A DNA stretch of 64,000 nucleotides from Pseudomonas sp. B28(2017) (GCF_002113025.1 NZ_NEJH01000002.1:186001-250000), one strand, 5' to 3'; positions 26,994 through 35,927 are shown, counted from the stretch's first letter. The notes: generated by a model not told the origin, from the sequence alone. Translations and numbers: made by a program.

Positions 26994-28508
26994 ATGGATA
27001 CTCTTGGCTATTTGGGTCAGGGTTTCGGCGTCGCGCTGAGCCCCTACAATCTGGTGACCGCCCTGTGCGGCACCCTGATCGGCACCGTGGTCGGCCTGTT
27101 GCCGGGGCTGGGCCCGATCAATGGCGTGGCACTGTTGATCCCGATCGCATTTGCCCTCGGCCTGCCACCGGAGTCGGCGTTGATTCTGCTGGCGGCGGTG
27201 TACCTGGGTTGTGAATACGGCGGCCGGATCAGCTCGATCCTGCTGAACATCCCGGGCGAAGCCTCCACTGTGATGACCACCCTCGACGGCTACCCGATGG
27301 CCCGCCAGGGCCTGGCCGGTGTCGCGCTGTCGCTGTCTGCCTGGAGTTCGTTCATCGGCGCCTTCATCGCGACCTGCGGCATGGTGCTGTTCGCTCCGCT
27401 GCTGGCGAAATGGGCAATTGCCTTCGGCCCGGCGGAATACTTCGTGCTGATGGTATTTGCGATTGTCTGTCTCGGCGGCATGGCCGGTGATCGACCGTTG
27501 AAGACCTTCATCGCGGCGTTGATCGGTCTGTTCCTGTCGACAGTCGGCATCGACGCCAACAGCGGCGTGTATCGCTTCACCGGGGACAACATCCACCTGA
27601 CCGACGGCATCCAGTTCGTCGTGCTGGTGCTGGGACTGTTCTCCATCAGCGAAATCCTCCTGCTGCTGGAAAAAACCCATCACGGCCAGGAAGCGGTGAA
27701 AGCCACCGGCCGCATGATGTTCAACTTCAAGGAAGCGGCGTCAGTGTTCGTGGTGAACATTCGCTGCGGCGTGCTGGGCTTCATCATGGGCGTGTTGCCG
27801 GGTGCCGGCGCGACCCTGGCCAGTGCCGTGGCCTACATGACCGAGAAACGCATCGCCGGTGCCAGCGGCAAATTCGGCCAAGGCGACAAGCGCGGCCTCG
27901 CTGCCCCGGAAACCGCCATCGGTGGCGCGGCCTGCGGTGCGCTGGTACCGATGCTGACCCTCGGTGTTCCAGGTTCCGGCACCACGGCGGTGATGATCGG
28001 TGCACTGTCGCTGTACAACATCACCCCGGGCCCGCTGCTGTTCCAGGAACAACCCGACATTGTCTGGGGCCTGATCGCTTCGTTGTTCATCGCCAACGTA
28101 ATGCTGGTGATCCTCAACATCCCGATGATCCGCGTATTCACCCGCATCCTCGCCGTGCCGAACTGGGCACTGGTGCCGGTGATCGCCATCATCACCGGGA
28201 TCGGTGTCTACGCGGTGCACGCCACCACCTTCGACCTGTTCCTTATGATCGGCATCGGCATCTTCGGCTACATCCTGCGCAAGCTGGACTTCCCGTTGTC
28301 GCCGCTGCTGCTGGGCTTCATCCTCGGCGGCCTGATGGAGCAGAACCTGCGTCGTGCCCTGTCGATATCCAACGGTGCGCTGGAAATCCTCTGGTCGAGC
28401 CCGATCACCTTCGGTGTCTGGGTGCTGACGGCGATCATGCTGTTGATGCCGATCATCCGTATCTGGCGCAAACGTTCGGCCGCGCAACGCGCTATCGCCG
28501 ATGTCTGA
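26994..28508 (+). CDS. tctA: Tripartite tricarboxylate transporter large permease TctA
   Basis: A 504-residue inner-membrane permease of the TctA family with about twelve helices. The conserved GLLPGLGPINGVALLIP segment (about residues 36-52) and its second half, GVLPGAGATLASAVAYM, (about 264-280) are typical of the two internal repeats. It forms the transport channel with TctB. The stop overlaps the start of the following AbrB-family gene by eight bases. Confidence 0.96.
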   Translation: MDTLGYLGQGFGVALSPYNLVTALCGTLIGTVVGLLPGLGPINGVALLIPIAFALGLPPESALILLAAVYLGCEYGGRISSILLNIPGEASTVMTTLDGYPMARQGLAGVALSLSAWSSFIGAFIATCGMVLFAPLLAKWAIAFGPAEYFVLMVFAIVCLGGMAGDRPLKTFIAALIGLFLSTVGIDANSGVYRFTGDNIHLTDGIQFVVLVLGLFSISEILLLLEKTHHGQEAVKATGRMMFNFKEAASVFVVNIRCGVLGFIMGVLPGAGATLASAVAYMTEKRIAGASGKFGQGDKRGLAAPETAIGGAACGALVPMLTLGVPGSGTTAVMIGALSLYNITPGPLLFQEQPDIVWGLIASLFIANVMLVILNIPMIRVFTRILAVPNWALVPVIAIITGIGVYAVHATTFDLFLMIGIGIFGYILRKLDFPLSPLLLGFILGGLMEQNLRRALSISNGALEILWSSPITFGVWVLTAIMLLMPIIRIWRKRSAAQRAIADV

Positions 28509-29541
28509 TCGGACACCCTTCAGAAACTGGTGGGGAACCCCGCTGGTCGGCCTGCTTGGCGGTTACCTCGCCAGCCAGGTCGGCTGGCCTTTGCCGTGGA
28601 TGGTCGGCTCGTTGCTGGCGATCATCCTCGTGCGCTGCCTGACACCCTGGCAATTGGCCGAAATCCCTGGCGGCCGCAAGTGCGGCCAGTGGATCGTCGG
28701 TATCGGCATTGGCCTGCACTTCACCCCGCTGGTGCTGGAGCAGGTGCTGAGTCATTTCGGTCTGATCTTCTTCGGTGCGCTGGTCACCAGCCTGTCTGCG
28801 GTCGTCGGCGTATGGCTGATGCGCCGTACCGGTGAGGATCGCGCCACGGCGTTCTTTTCCAGCATGCCCGGCGGTTCCGGAGAGATGGTCAACCTCGGCG
28901 CCCGCAATGGCGCGGTGCTCAGCCGTGTGGCGGCGGGGCAGAGTTTGCGGGTGTTGGTGGTAGTGCTCTGCGTGCCGGCGGCTTTCAAGTATTTACTGGG
29001 CGATGGTGCCCCGGTTTTACATGCCACCGCTGTGGACTGGCGCTGGCTGGCCCTGCTGTTTCCAGCAGGTGCATTGGCGGCCTGGATCTGGGAACGCCTG
29101 CGTCAACCCAACCCTTGGCTGTTCGGGCCGTTGCTGGTCAGTGCGACAGTCAGCATCGGCTGGGATCTGCACATCGGCCTGCCCAATGGCGGTAGCCAGA
29201 TCGGCCAATGGTTGATCGGCAGCGGTCTGGGCTGTCACTTCAACCGGCAGTTTTTCCGCCGGGCACCATCGTTCATGGGACGCACCTTGATCGGCACGCT
29301 GTTGACCATGTTGATTGCAACGGCGGCGGCGCTGGGCTTGAGTGCCCTGACCCACCTGGATCTGCGTTCGCTGACCCTGGGCATGATGCCAGGCGGCATT
29401 GCCGAGATGAGCCTGACCGCGGAAACCCTGCAACTGTCGGTACCGCTGGTGACGGCTATGCAGGTGATGCGGTTGTTGTTTGTGCTGTTTTTGGCGGAGC
29501 CGTTGTTCAAGTACTGGAACCGGGGTCCGGATTCAGTCTGA
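28501..29541 (+). CDS. AbrB family membrane protein
   Basis: A 346-residue membrane protein made of two related halves of about five helices each, matching the AbrB duplication family (once labelled putative ammonia monooxygenase). Both halves have a G-x-MPGG element: SMPGGSGEMV near residue 121 and MMPGGIAEMS near 297. The function of the family is not settled; AbrB in E. coli was tied to regulation of aidB. The eight-base overlap with tctA implies co-expression with the tricarboxylate transporter. Confidence 0.85.
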   Translation: MSDRTPFRNWWGTPLVGLLGGYLASQVGWPLPWMVGSLLAIILVRCLTPWQLAEIPGGRKCGQWIVGIGIGLHFTPLVLEQVLSHFGLIFFGALVTSLSAVVGVWLMRRTGEDRATAFFSSMPGGSGEMVNLGARNGAVLSRVAAGQSLRVLVVVLCVPAAFKYLLGDGAPVLHATAVDWRWLALLFPAGALAAWIWERLRQPNPWLFGPLLVSATVSIGWDLHIGLPNGGSQIGQWLIGSGLGCHFNRQFFRRAPSFMGRTLIGTLLTMLIATAAALGLSALTHLDLRSLTLGMMPGGIAEMSLTAETLQLSVPLVTAMQVMRLLFVLFLAEPLFKYWNRGPDSV

Positions 29542-29596
29542 TAGACCAAGGTGACTCCGGGCGGCGATCCGACGAAGGGGCCACCACGGCCCTCCA

Positions 29597-30289
29597 TCAA
29601 ATGGGCGGCAACCGCCACTCGATCGGCGTCTCGCCATTCTGTTCCAGAAACTTGTTGGTCCGGCTGAAGTGCCCGCAACCGAGGAAACCACGATAGGCGG
29701 ACAGCGGTGACGGATGTACCGAAGTCAGCACCAGATGCTTGGTCGCATCGATCAGCTTCTGCTTGCTCTGGGCATGGGCGCCCCACAGCATGAATACCAG
29801 GTGCGGCTGCTGTTGGCTGACCACTTCAATGATGCGATCGGTGAAAAACTGCCAGCCCTTGTCCTTGTGTGCATTGGCGTTGGCGCGTTCAACGGTCATG
29901 GTCGTGTTGAGCATCAGCACGCCCTGATCGGCCCAGCTCTGCAGGTAGCCATGGTTGGGGATGTCGATGTTCAGGTCGCGCTTGAGTTCTTTGTAGATGT
30001 TCACCAGCGACGGTGGCGCCGGCACGCCCGGCTGCACCGAGAAGCACAAACCATGGGCCTGACCCGGGCCGTGATAAGGATCCTGACCGAGGATCACCAC
30101 TTTGACCTTGTTCAGCGGCGTGGAATTGAGCGCGTTGAATATCATCGGCCCCGGCGGATAGATCTCCTTGCCGGCCGCCCGCTCCTGTTGCAGGAAGTTT
30201 CGCAACTCTGCCATGTAGGGCTGGTCGAATTCGGCACGCAGTGCCTCCTTCCAGCTCGGTTCGAGTTTGATACGGTCGTCAGCAGTCAT
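29597..30289 (-). CDS. ung: Uracil-DNA glycosylase
   Basis: A 230-residue family 1 UDG that removes uracil from DNA in base-excision repair. The water-activating motif [14 protein letters not shown] places Asp at residue 70, and the [11 protein letters not shown] leucine-loop motif places His at 192. The ATG at 30289 was preferred over one five codons upstream because it matches the family start. It is convergent with the AbrB gene and divergent from the HIBCH-like gene. Confidence 0.98.
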   Translation of the reverse strand: MTADDRIKLEPSWKEALRAEFDQPYMAELRNFLQQERAAGKEIYPPGPMIFNALNSTPLNKVKVVILGQDPYHGPGQAHGLCFSVQPGVPAPPSLVNIYKELKRDLNIDIPNHGYLQSWADQGVLMLNTTMTVERANANAHKDKGWQFFTDRIIEVVSQQQPHLVFMLWGAHAQSKQKLIDATKHLVLTSVHPSPLSAYRGFLGCGHFSRTNKFLEQNGETPIEWRLPPI

Positions 30290-30421
30290 GGGGATACCCG
30301 GCAAAAACAGTGGGGCGAACCCTAGGAAAGCCTACCTCGCTTGTCAATTGATCTGACGCAGATCCAGCACTTTCCCACACAGCGATCATACTTAACCCTC
30401 AATTTCCTGATCGAGGTCACG

Positions 30422-31534
30422 ATGAATCTGCACTTCGAAGAACTCACCGGCACCGACGGCGCCCGCATCGGCATCGCCAGCCTGGATGCCGAAAAAACCC
30501 TGAACGCCCTGTCCCTGCCAATGATCAACGCCCTGCGCGACCGCATGGCAACCTGGGCCAAGGACCCGCAGATCGTCTGCGTCCTCTTGCGCGGCAATGG
30601 CGCCAAGGCTTTTTGCGCCGGTGGCGAAGTGCGCAGCCTGGTGGAGGCCAGTCGCGCCCATCCGGGTGAAGTACCGCCACTGGCCGCGCAGTTTTTTGCG
30701 GCGGAATATCGCCTGGACTTCAGCCTGCACACCTACCCCAAACCGTTGATCTGCTGGGGCCATGGCTATGTGCTCGGCGGTGGCATGGGACTGTTGCAAG
30801 GTGCGGGCATCCGCATCGTCACGCCGAGCAGCCGGTTGGCAATGCCGGAGATCAGCATCGGCCTGTACCCGGATGTTGGCGGCAGTTGGTTTCTGTCGCG
30901 CCTGCCCGGCAAGCTCGGGTTGTTCCTGGGACTGACCGGCGCATACATGAACGGCCGCGATGCCATCGATCTGGACCTGGCCGACCGCTTCCTGCTCGAC
31001 GATCAACTGCCGGCACTGATCGACGGACTGCTGCAATTGAACTGGCAGGAACAGACACCCATGCAGCTCAACAGCCTGCTCAAGGCCTTGCAGCAGGAAG
31101 CCGTGGCACAGATGCCCGAAGCCCAGTGGCTGCCGCGCCGTCAGCAGATCGACGAGTTACTGGATGTCAGCGACGTGCGTTGCGCCTGGAAGACCATCAG
31201 CGCCTTGCGCGATCACAGCGACCTGTTACTGAGCCGCGCAGCCAGGACCCTGAGCGAAGGCTCGCCGCTGACCGCGCACCTGGTGTGGGAGCAGATAGTC
31301 CGTGCCCGGCACCTGTCGCTGGCAGAGGTCTTCCAGATGGAATACACCCTGAGCCTCAACTGCTGTCGTCATCCGGAGTTCAGCGAAGGCGTACGCGCCC
31401 GGTTGATCGACAAGGATCAGAAGCCGCACTGGCACTGGCCGGACATCAACAATGTGCCGGACGCGGTGGTAGAGGCGCATTTCCACAAGGCCTGGGAAGG
31501 TCGGCATCCGCTGGCGGATTTATCCGAGTACTGA
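30422..31534 (+). CDS. Enoyl-CoA hydratase/isomerase family, 3-hydroxyisobutyryl-CoA hydrolase-like
   Basis: A 370-residue crotonase-fold protein longer than ordinary enoyl-CoA hydratases (about 260), which is the size of HIBCH. The oxyanion-hole segments are AFCAGGEVRSL near 63-73 and GHGYVLGGGMGLLQG near 116-130, and the HIBCH-type catalytic region is MPEISIGLYPDVGGSWFLSR. HIBCH frees 3-hydroxyisobutyrate from its CoA ester in valine breakdown. The other valine genes are not in the window, so the substrate is inferred from family only. Confidence 0.86.
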   Translation: MNLHFEELTGTDGARIGIASLDAEKTLNALSLPMINALRDRMATWAKDPQIVCVLLRGNGAKAFCAGGEVRSLVEASRAHPGEVPPLAAQFFAAEYRLDFSLHTYPKPLICWGHGYVLGGGMGLLQGAGIRIVTPSSRLAMPEISIGLYPDVGGSWFLSRLPGKLGLFLGLTGAYMNGRDAIDLDLADRFLLDDQLPALIDGLLQLNWQEQTPMQLNSLLKALQQEAVAQMPEAQWLPRRQQIDELLDVSDVRCAWKTISALRDHSDLLLSRAARTLSEGSPLTAHLVWEQIVRARHLSLAEVFQMEYTLSLNCCRHPEFSEGVRARLIDKDQKPHWHWPDINNVPDAVVEAHFHKAWEGRHPLADLSEY

Positions 31535-31540
31535 ACGAAC

Positions 31541-31568
31541 TGTGGGGGCGGGCTTGCCCGCTCCCACA
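31541..31568. repeat. Single REP-like hairpin
   Basis: TGTGGGGGCGGGC and GCCCGCTCCCACA form a 13-position inverted repeat with one mismatch and a TT spacer, just past the HIBCH-like gene and before the opposing lipoprotein gene. It resembles a single P. fluorescens-type REP element and may also act as a weak terminator. Confidence 0.65.
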
Positions 31569-31590
31569 GGTTCTGTATTTAACTGAGTGA

Positions 31591-32034
31591 TCAGCGGTGA
31601 TTGCCCCGCCAGTTGTGATCGCCGCGTCCGCCACGATGGTTGCGCCCGTCGTGACCGCGAAAGTCATTGTTCCAGCCCCCGTGGTTACGGCCGTCCCAAC
31701 CATGGTTCTGATGCATCCGGTAATCACCCCGGTATGGCTGATAGTAACGCGGAGCGGGCTGGTAATAGTGCGGTTGATACATCCGCGGCTGCGAGTAATA
31801 ACGCGGTGTCGGCTGGTAATACCGCGCTGGCGGCATGTAATACCGGGGCGGCGGCGTGTAGTAACCATTGGAATAGTAGGAACTTCCCCCGGCGTAATGG
31901 GTTGGCGCAGGCGAGGTATAGACTTCGGAACTGTAGTAACTGCCTCCTTCGTCGTAGTAAGGCTCGCACCCACCAAGGGACAATCCCGACACAGCAAGCA
32001 GAAGAATTCGCCGCAGCCTTTTTTGACAGAGCAT
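31591..32034 (-). CDS. Tyrosine-rich, His/Asn/Gly-tailed lipoprotein
   Basis: A 147-residue protein with a lipoprotein signal ending LSLGGC (Cys near residue 23). The mature part has a PRYY/ARYYQP repeat region (about 55-100), with more than 20 tyrosines, followed by a tail rich in His, Asn, Gly, Arg and Asp. The composition is very uneven, like surface-exposed or intrinsically disordered proteins. GGAGG lies six bases before the ATG. I do not recognise a family. A shorter protein with the same design is encoded next upstream on the same strand. Confidence 0.75.
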   Translation of the reverse strand: MLCQKRLRRILLLAVSGLSLGGCEPYYDEGGSYYSSEVYTSPAPTHYAGGSSYYSNGYYTPPPRYYMPPARYYQPTPRYYSQPRMYQPHYYQPAPRYYQPYRGDYRMHQNHGWDGRNHGGWNNDFRGHDGRNHRGGRGDHNWRGNHR

Positions 32035-32201
32035 GGCGGCCTCCTGGACCGCGGGTGAGCCACACCAGCGACGCTGGCAGGCGACAGTCAAATGTTCAGT
32101 GACTGTCGATAGATCAGACATCGAGTTCGGAATCTGGTGCGCCCCTGAAACAAGTAGAAACATCTGGCCGATGAAAGGTTTTTCACCCATTCACGCCACG
32201 A

Positions 32202-32459
32202 TTAACGGTGGCCACCGTGAAATCCACCGCCATGATGTCCACCTCCGTAAAAACCGTGTCCACGGTAATAACCATGCCCACCGTAGTAATAGGAGCGATA
32301 GCCGCCGTAATAACGTGGGCCGTAGTAACCGTAATAGTAAGGCGAGTAGTAACCGGGATAGTAATAAGGTGCCGCGTAGACATCGGCAGGACCGTCGTAG
32401 TAGTAGCAGCCAGACAATCCAACACCGAGCAATGCACCGAACAACAATCGACGTAACAT
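32202..32459 (-). CDS. Small tyrosine/glycine-rich lipoprotein
   Basis: An 85-residue lipoprotein with a signal peptide ending LSGC (Cys18), followed directly by a chain of YYY, PYYYP and YYGG-type repeats and a C-terminal GHH/GGH tail. Over a quarter of mature residues are tyrosine. It parallels the 147-residue lipoprotein 168 bases downstream on the same strand, so the pair may come from a duplication. No catalytic motif is visible, and the function is unknown. Each gene has its own short upstream gap. Confidence 0.72.
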   Translation of the reverse strand: MLRRLLFGALLGVGLSGCYYYDGPADVYAAPYYYPGYYSPYYYGYYGPRYYGGYRSYYYGGHGYYRGHGFYGGGHHGGGFHGGHR

Positions 32460-32658
32460 GACGGCCTCCGTAAAGACCTGTGACAGCAGCCAGCACAGAC
32501 CGTGCTGACATCTGTTTTGACTGGCAAATCCCTGCCAAGTGCAACGTCGCACCCACCTTCTGATCAGCGGCGGATACTTTCCAGTGCGCTGCACTTACAT
32601 ACAATCGCAAGGCAGCCTTGCTCGCCCCAACAAAGTCCGGGCACCCTCTTCATTGAAC

Positions 32659-33166
32659 ATGGGAACGACCATGACCGAACTGCCCAACCGTCGTGGCTTC
32701 GACCTGCTGGCCGCACAGGCCATGCTGGAAGCCCGGCGCGAGCCCAAACCGCTGACCGCCCTGCTGCTGGACCTCGACCATTCCAAGGCGATGAACGACA
32801 CCTACGGCCACTTGGCCGGCGACCAGGTACTGATCGGTTTCGCCCGGGATCTGGAAAGTTGCCTGCGGCACTCCGACATCGTCTGCCGCTGGGGCGGTGA
32901 AGAGTTCATCGTTCTGCTCCAGGACACCAACGGGACAGGCCTGATGATTGCCGAGAAAATTCGCCTGGCACGTGGAACAGCAGCGCTATGCCTACAATGA
33001 CAAGGCCTTGCAACTGACCGTGAGCATTGGCCTCACGCCCCTGCAACCCGATGACACCTTGCACAGCCTGCTGTCACGGGTGGATCATGCGATGTATCGG
33101 GCCAAGCAAAGTGGCCGTAACCGAAACTGCGTGGAAATGTCTCACTCCGTCCATGAACCAGCCTGA
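32659..33166 (+). pseudogene. Frameshifted, N-terminally truncated GGDEF (diguanylate cyclase) gene
   Basis: The first frame reads MTELPNRRGFDLL, DLDHSKAMNDTYGHLAGD, an RxxD inhibitory-site motif (RHSD) and RWGGEEFIVLL, then runs into a stop at 32998-33000. The rest of a GGDEF domain (VEQQRYAYNDKALQLTVSIGLTPL, split here, to MYRAKQSGRN) continues in another frame to 33166. The two join near 32968-32974, where one extra base breaks the frame. The protein would also begin exactly at the domain start with no sensor. A GGDEF gene that has decayed is the simplest reading; a sequencing error could explain only the frameshift. Confidence 0.78.
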
Positions 33167-33371
33167 CCTCTGCCCCGCCTGCGGCGCCCCCAACGACTGC
33201 ACCCTGGCCGACCCACGAACCGCCGACCGAGCCTGCTGGTGCTACGGCGTCAGCATTGACCCGGCAGTGCTCCAGGCGCTGCCGGCGCAAGTGCGCAACG
33301 CCTCGTGCCTATGCCCGCGTTGCGCCGAGGTTGGGGCGCAGTTGCAAGCAGCGTCCGAGTCGATCAAGTAA
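33153..33371 (+). CDS. Cysteine-rich CWC family protein
   Basis: A 72-residue protein with two cysteine clusters: CPACGAPNDC at about residues 7-16 and ACWCYGV near 27-33, then CLCPRC at about 51-56. This matches the small cysteine-rich CWC family, possibly a metal-binding protein of unknown role. It overlaps the 3' end of the decayed GGDEF gene by 14 bases and precedes rsuA by 33 bases. Confidence 0.82.
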   Translation: MNQPDLCPACGAPNDCTLADPRTADRACWCYGVSIDPAVLQALPAQVRNASCLCPRCAEVGAQLQAASESIK

Positions 33372-33404
33372 GATGCGCCCCCCCTTCTTCACTGATCCCT
33401 AGTC

Positions 33405-34097
33405 ATGCGTGTCGACCGATTCCTCAGCAACCTGCCGCGCTTCAACCGTAAACAGGTGCGCCTGTTGCTGGTGGAAAAACGCGTCAGGGTTGACGGAAAC
33501 GTCGTCAGCGACCCGCACAGCGAGGTCCGCGAATTCAGCCGTGTCGAAGTGGACGACGACGTGCTGCAAGTCGGTAAACCGCTGCTCCATTTCATGCTGC
33601 ACAAGCCCGCCGGATGCGTCAGCGCCACGCGGGACCCACAGCACCCGACCGTGCTCGATCTGATCCATGAACCAGACAAGGACGAACTGCACATCGCCGG
33701 CCGCCTGGACTTCAATACCACCGGCCTGATGCTGATCACCAATGACGGCAGTTGGTCGCGCCGACTGACCCAACCGCAGACCAAACTGCCCAAGGTCTAT
33801 TACGTCGAAACCGAGCAGGACATCGGCCCTGAATACGCGATCAAATTCAGCCAAGGCCTGTACTTCGCCTTCGAAGACCTCACCACGCAACCGGCCGGAC
33901 TAGAGCGGCTCGGGCCGAAATCGGCACGCCTGAGCATTATCGAAGGCCGTTATCACCAGGTGAAGCGCATGTTCGGCCACTTCGACAACAAGGTGCTGCG
34001 CCTGCACCGCGAACGCATGGGGCCGCTGGTGCTCGACGACGCGTTGAAACCGGGCGAATACCGCCCGCTGACCGACGAGGAGATCCGATCGATCTAA
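33405..34097 (+). CDS. rsuA: 16S rRNA pseudouridine(516) synthase
   Basis: A 230-residue RsuA family synthase with an N-terminal S4 RNA-binding domain (about 1-55) and a catalytic domain with the GRLDFNTTGLML motif, in which Asp102 is the nucleophile. The later GRYHQVKRMFGHF motif is characteristic of RsuA/RluB/E/F enzymes. It isomerises uridine 516 of 16S rRNA in RsuA; the exact target here is by homology. Confidence 0.93.
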   Translation: MRVDRFLSNLPRFNRKQVRLLLVEKRVRVDGNVVSDPHSEVREFSRVEVDDDVLQVGKPLLHFMLHKPAGCVSATRDPQHPTVLDLIHEPDKDELHIAGRLDFNTTGLMLITNDGSWSRRLTQPQTKLPKVYYVETEQDIGPEYAIKFSQGLYFAFEDLTTQPAGLERLGPKSARLSIIEGRYHQVKRMFGHFDNKVLRLHRERMGPLVLDDALKPGEYRPLTDEEIRSI

Positions 34098-34411
34098 GCA
34101 CACGACCGCTCAGCAGAAAGTTGTCGAACAATTTATCAACGGCACTTGCGCAATGATGTGACCCCTGCTTGAATCAGGACGTCGGCCGAAATGTGACCGA
34201 TGAGTCACCCCATACTTCTAAGAAACTTTTTGCCGGTAGGAACCCAAGGGTTCCGGCCTCATCCGGCAGACTGCCCGCCAATAACAATACCCGTCGACCG
34301 GACTGCAATGGATCGACATGGGCCTCTCAAATTCCAGGCGTATGCCTACCTGTCACAAAGCTCGTGCAATCTCTATTTGCGCGCATACCCGCTTGCCAGG
34401 AGTCTTATGAC
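34098..34411. other. Upstream region of phaG
   Basis: A 314-base gap between rsuA and phaG. It contains the inverted repeat GGAACCC-AA-GGGTTCC at 34239-34254, a possible operator or RNA hairpin, about 160 bases before phaG. No gene is visible, although the phaG frame stays open upstream. Confidence 0.5.
34239..34254. promoter_or_regulatory. Inverted repeat upstream of phaG
   Basis: Two perfect 7-base arms GGAACCC/GGGTTCC separated by AA. No T-run follows, so a protein-binding site or 5' UTR structure is more likely than a terminator. The function is unproven. Confidence 0.4.
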
Positions 34412-35296
34412 ATGAGGCCAGAAATCGCTGTGCTGGATATACAGGGTCAGTACCGGGTTTACACGGAGTTCTATCGCGCAGACGCCGCAGAGAAGACCAT
34501 TATCCTGGTCAACGGCTCGATGGCCACGACTGCGTCGTTTGCACAAACCGTGAAAAACCTCCATCCGCAGTTCAACGTCGTCTGCTACGACCAGCCCTAC
34601 GCGGGTCGGTCAAAAGCCCACAACCTGCATGAGAAAATGCTCACCAGGGAAATCGAAAGTCAGATCCTGCTGGAGCTGATCGACCACTTCGCCGCCGAGC
34701 ATGTGCTGTCGTTTTCCTGGGGTGGCGCCGCGACCATGATGGCGTTGTCGCAACGGCCACGGCGCATCGAAAAAGCCGTGATCAGCTCGTTCTCCCCGGT
34801 GATCAACGCGCACATGCTCGACTACCTCGAGCGCGGCGTCGAACACCTCGGCAACCTGGACCGCGACCGGGTCGGGCACTTGGTGAACGACACCATCGGC
34901 AAACACCTGCCGTCGTTGTTCAAGCGCTTCAACTATCGCCACGTCAGCTCCCTGGCCGAGCATGAGTACGGGCAGATGCACTTCCACATCAACGACGTGC
35001 TGCACAGCGACCGCCAGTGCTACCTGCACACGGCGAAAAAAATTGATGTGCCGGTGCTGTTCCTCAACGGCGAATGGGACGAATACACCGCCGCCGACGA
35101 CGCCCGGTTGTTCGCCGGCCACGTGCAACACAGCACGTTCAGCACCCTTCAGGCCACCGGCCACTTTCTCGACATGGAACACAAAGCTGCCTGCCGAGAC
35201 AGCCGCAACGCACTGATGGGATTCCTGAAACCGTCGCAACACGAAAGTCGACCGCGTTACCACAACGTCCAGGAACACCATGCATTGGCAAGCTGA
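34412..35296 (+). CDS. phaG: (R)-3-hydroxyacyl-ACP thioesterase/transacylase PhaG
   Basis: A 294-residue alpha/beta-hydrolase that I recognise as PhaG from its start MRPEIAVLDIQGQYRVYTEF and the FSWGGAATMM nucleophile elbow (Ser102), with GHFLDME holding the late His. PhaG diverts (R)-3-hydroxydecanoyl-ACP from fatty-acid synthesis to medium-chain polyhydroxyalkanoate; it is a close relative of RhlA. RhlA is less likely because the N-terminus follows PhaG. AGGAG lies nine bases before the ATG. No pha synthase is in the window. Confidence 0.94.
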   Translation: MRPEIAVLDIQGQYRVYTEFYRADAAEKTIILVNGSMATTASFAQTVKNLHPQFNVVCYDQPYAGRSKAHNLHEKMLTREIESQILLELIDHFAAEHVLSFSWGGAATMMALSQRPRRIEKAVISSFSPVINAHMLDYLERGVEHLGNLDRDRVGHLVNDTIGKHLPSLFKRFNYRHVSSLAEHEYGQMHFHINDVLHSDRQCYLHTAKKIDVPVLFLNGEWDEYTAADDARLFAGHVQHSTFSTLQATGHFLDMEHKAACRDSRNALMGFLKPSQHESRPRYHNVQEHHALAS

Positions 35297-35307
35297 AGTA
35301 GCGTCAT

Positions 35308-35376
35308 CGCGAGCAAGCCCCGCCCTGCTGCGTTAAACGTATTGCACAAGCGCGAGGCTTGCCCGCGATCGACCGT
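35308..35376. repeat. Degenerate REPIN
   Basis: CATCGCGAGCAAGCCC and GCGAGGCTTGCCCGCGATCG form an imperfect inverted pair just past phaG. It resembles the intact REPINs elsewhere in the window but has substitutions and an irregular spacing. Confidence 0.55.
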
Positions 35377-35477
35377 CACGGGCTCCAGGCATTGTTGATA
35401 CATCCGGGTTAAACCCGCCCCACGTAAAGAAAAACTTCAAATCGCCGGCCGTATCTGGTACAAAGTCAGCGCTCTGA

Positions 35478-35551
35478 GCGGGTGTCGTATAATGGCATTA
35501 CTCCAGCTTCCCAAGCTGATAACGAGGGTTCGATTCCCTTCACCCGCTCCA
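35478..35551 (+). tRNA. tRNA-Gly (anticodon CCC)
   Basis: Seventy-four bases that fold as a tRNA with acceptor stem GCGGGTG/CACCCGC, anticodon loop TTCCCAA, T-arm GAGGGTTCGATTCCCTT and an encoded CCA end. The CCC anticodon reads GGG glycine codons. A terminator follows 51 bases later. Confidence 0.96.
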
Positions 35552-35602
35552 ACCGAATTCAGTCTCACGTCAGGATGGTTTTGACGGGGGATGCAGAGAT
35601 AG

Positions 35603-35631
35603 AAAAAACCGGTCCAGGTGACCGGTTTTTT
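35603..35631 (+). terminator. Rho-independent terminator after tRNA-Gly
   Basis: A stem AAAACCGGT/ACCGGTTTT with a seven-base loop and flanking A and T runs lies 51 bases beyond the tRNA. It is symmetrical and could also work leftward. Confidence 0.9.
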
Positions 35632-35927
35632 CATGCCCGGGATTTGGTGGATTTTGCTTCTTCAGCCATTCCGCCATTTTCCCTCATCGATTAGCAAGTG
35701 CCCCTGGGCGATAGCGTCTATCCTGAGACCTGTTAGCGTTTTTTTCGAAAAACACGGATTTGTTATCAAATTCAATCCGGCATTAGTGTTTTCAGCGTTT
35801 CGAAATTAGCGTTTTCGTATCTTTTGCGTATAGATCCCGGTACGCGAATAAAGAAACCGTAGAGCGGCATTGAGCCCGGCAGTTGATCCCTTATTCTCCC
35901 CCGCTCATCCTTCGCCTCGAGATCAAT
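35632..35927. other. AT-richer stretch with clustered TTAGCGTTTT-like repeats
   Basis: About 300 bases of visibly lower GC content than the surroundings. Four copies of a (T/C)AGYGTTTT motif lie at about 35733, 35783, 35792 and 35807, two of them running into the palindrome TTTCGAAA (35743-35750, 35798-35805). No gene is seen. The base composition and place behind a tRNA gene suggest old acquired DNA, but no att repeat or integrase is visible. Confidence 0.5.
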
